Positions 5,873 through 6,659 of a DNA stretch of 6,659 nucleotides are shown in pieces. Each line of letters begins with the position of its first letter. Position 1 is the stretch's first letter. Below the pieces are notes generated by a model. It made no database searches, was not told the DNA's origin, and saw nothing but the letters and a program-made list of their open reading frames with translations. The stretch lies in assembly GCA_024650095.1 (NCBI GenBank), contig JANKMV010000116.1, forward strand, positions 1 to 6,659, written 5' to 3'. A program made the translations under genes and the position numbers. Source of the DNA: Bacillota bacterium (lineage in GTDB: Bacteria > Bacillota > Dethiobacteria > Dethiobacterales > Dethiobacteraceae).

Positions 5873-6659
5873 TTATACACACCTCTTCCAAGAGAGATAC
5901 TGCTTCTGTATAAGAAACATGCTCCTCAATCTGCTGACAAAGAAAAGAATTTATAGCAGCATAAGACTGTCTAGCATCATCAATTTTAGGATTACTGCCT
6001 TCAATATATGCCCCAATATTAATTAAATCCTCCGCCTCCCGATACGTCGCCAGTAAATCCTTAACTCTACCTGCCAATTCTTGTTGCCGTTTAGGCATTA
6101 AATCAAGCATTAATCTACTGCTACTCTCTAGGATGTCAATGGCTGGAAAATGGTTTTTAGAAGCCAGCTGCCGAGTGAGAACCAGGTGACCATCAAGAAT
6201 ACTACGAACGGTATCCGAGATCGGTTCATTAAAGTCATCACCCTCAACTAGGACAGTATAAAACCCCGTAATCGAACCTTGTTGTAACTTCCCTGCTCTC
6301 TCTAACACCTTTGGTAAGAGAGCAAACACTGAAGGGGTATAACCCTTTGTGGTAGGAGGCTCACCAATAGCCAAACCTACCTCCCGTTGGGCCATCGCTA
6401 ATCGAGTAACTGAATCCATCAACAACAGCACCTTTTTTCCCTGCTCCCGAAAATATTCAGCAATAGTTGTTGCCACTAATGCTCCTTTAATACGAAGTAA
6501 AGCAGGTTGATCCGATGTGGCCACCACCACAATAGAACGCTTAAGGCCTTCTTCTCCCAAATCTCTTTCTAAAAAACCACCTACTTCCCGCCCTCGTTCT
6601 CCAATTAGCCCGATTACATTAACATCAGCATCACTGTGGCGGGCAAGCATACCTAAAAG
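5865..6659 (-). CDS. fliI: FliI, flagellar protein export ATPase (3' part, runs off right edge)
   Basis: FliI is the cytoplasmic hexameric ATPase of the flagellar type III export apparatus, related to the F1 beta subunit. The window holds the last 264 residues; the frame is open to the right edge (first codons LLGMLARHSDADVNV), so the nucleotide-binding P-loop lies just outside. Visible motifs are VIGLIGERGREV with the catalytic-type Glu, SDQPALLRIKGALVATTIAEYF, the Walker B strand VLLLMDSVTRLAMAQREVGLAIGEPP, KGYTPSVFALLPKVLERAG, TVLVEGDDFNEPISDTVRSILDGH and SSSRLMLDLM. The C-terminal helical domain is complete. The set of motifs, with fliJ directly after, separates it from F- and V-type ATPase subunits. 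It overlaps fliJ by eight bases. Confidence 0.96.
   Translation of the reverse strand, partial: LLGMLARHSDADVNVIGLIGERGREVGGFLERDLGEEGLKRSIVVVATSDQPALLRIKGALVATTIAEYFREQGKKVLLLMDSVTRLAMAQREVGLAIGEPPTTKGYTPSVFALLPKVLERAGKLQQGSITGFYTVLVEGDDFNEPISDTVRSILDGHLVLTRQLASKNHFPAIDILESSSRLMLDLMPKRQQELAGRVKDLLATYREAEDLINIGAYIEGSNPKIDDARQSYAAINSFLCQQIEEHVSYTEAVSLLEEVCISE

Noticed and set aside
5865..6659. FliI apparently lacking its Walker A P-loop
   Set aside because: The frame is open to the window edge and the first visible residues (LLGM) are those that normally follow the P-loop, so the motif is cut off by the window and not lost.

Overview
This window is the middle of a bacterial flagellar (fla/che-type) operon. 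Every gene lies on the minus strand, so transcription runs from the right edge to the left. The order is fliI (3' part only), fliJ, fliK, flgD, a small flagellar-operon protein of the TIGR02530 type, flgE, motA, motB and fliL (5' part only). No stretch longer than about 75 bases is free of a gene, and I see no tRNA, rRNA, CRISPR array or mobile element. The gene order, the TIGR02530 gene between flgD and flgE, the short Firmicutes-style FlgD, the motA-motB pair between flgE and fliL, strong AGGAGG-type ribosome binding sites, several GTG starts and a moderate GC content all point to a motile Gram-positive-lineage bacterium, most likely a member of Clostridia. I cannot name the genus.

Right part (about 3640-6659): the export and hook-assembly block. 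FliI is the export ATPase and FliJ its stalk-like activator. FliK is the hook-length ruler and substrate-specificity switch, FlgD the hook scaffold (cap). Middle (about 1926-3636): the TIGR02530 protein and FlgE, the hook subunit. Left part (1-1850): the stator genes motA and motB, then fliL, which encodes the stator-associated membrane protein. The genes therefore build the hook and then power the motor. Spacing is tight: fliI/fliJ overlap by 8 nt, motA/motB by 11 nt, and motB/fliL abut with no gap, all consistent with one transcript and translational coupling.

Best starts differ from the longest open frames in several genes because a Shine-Dalgarno (SD) sequence fixes them: motA at 1850, flgE at 3170 (GTG), fliK at 5395 and, less surely, the TIGR02530 gene at 3636 (GTG).

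The protein content is conventional; I found no sign of an undescribed system. The least expected items are structural. There is a perfect 14-bp inverted repeat with a 10-nt spacer inside the fliJ coding sequence (5768-5805). A perfect 22-bp palindrome (1890-1911) lies between flgE and motA, exactly where many relatives carry flbD/swrD, which is missing here. A five-copy AGG repeat forms the flgD ribosome binding site.
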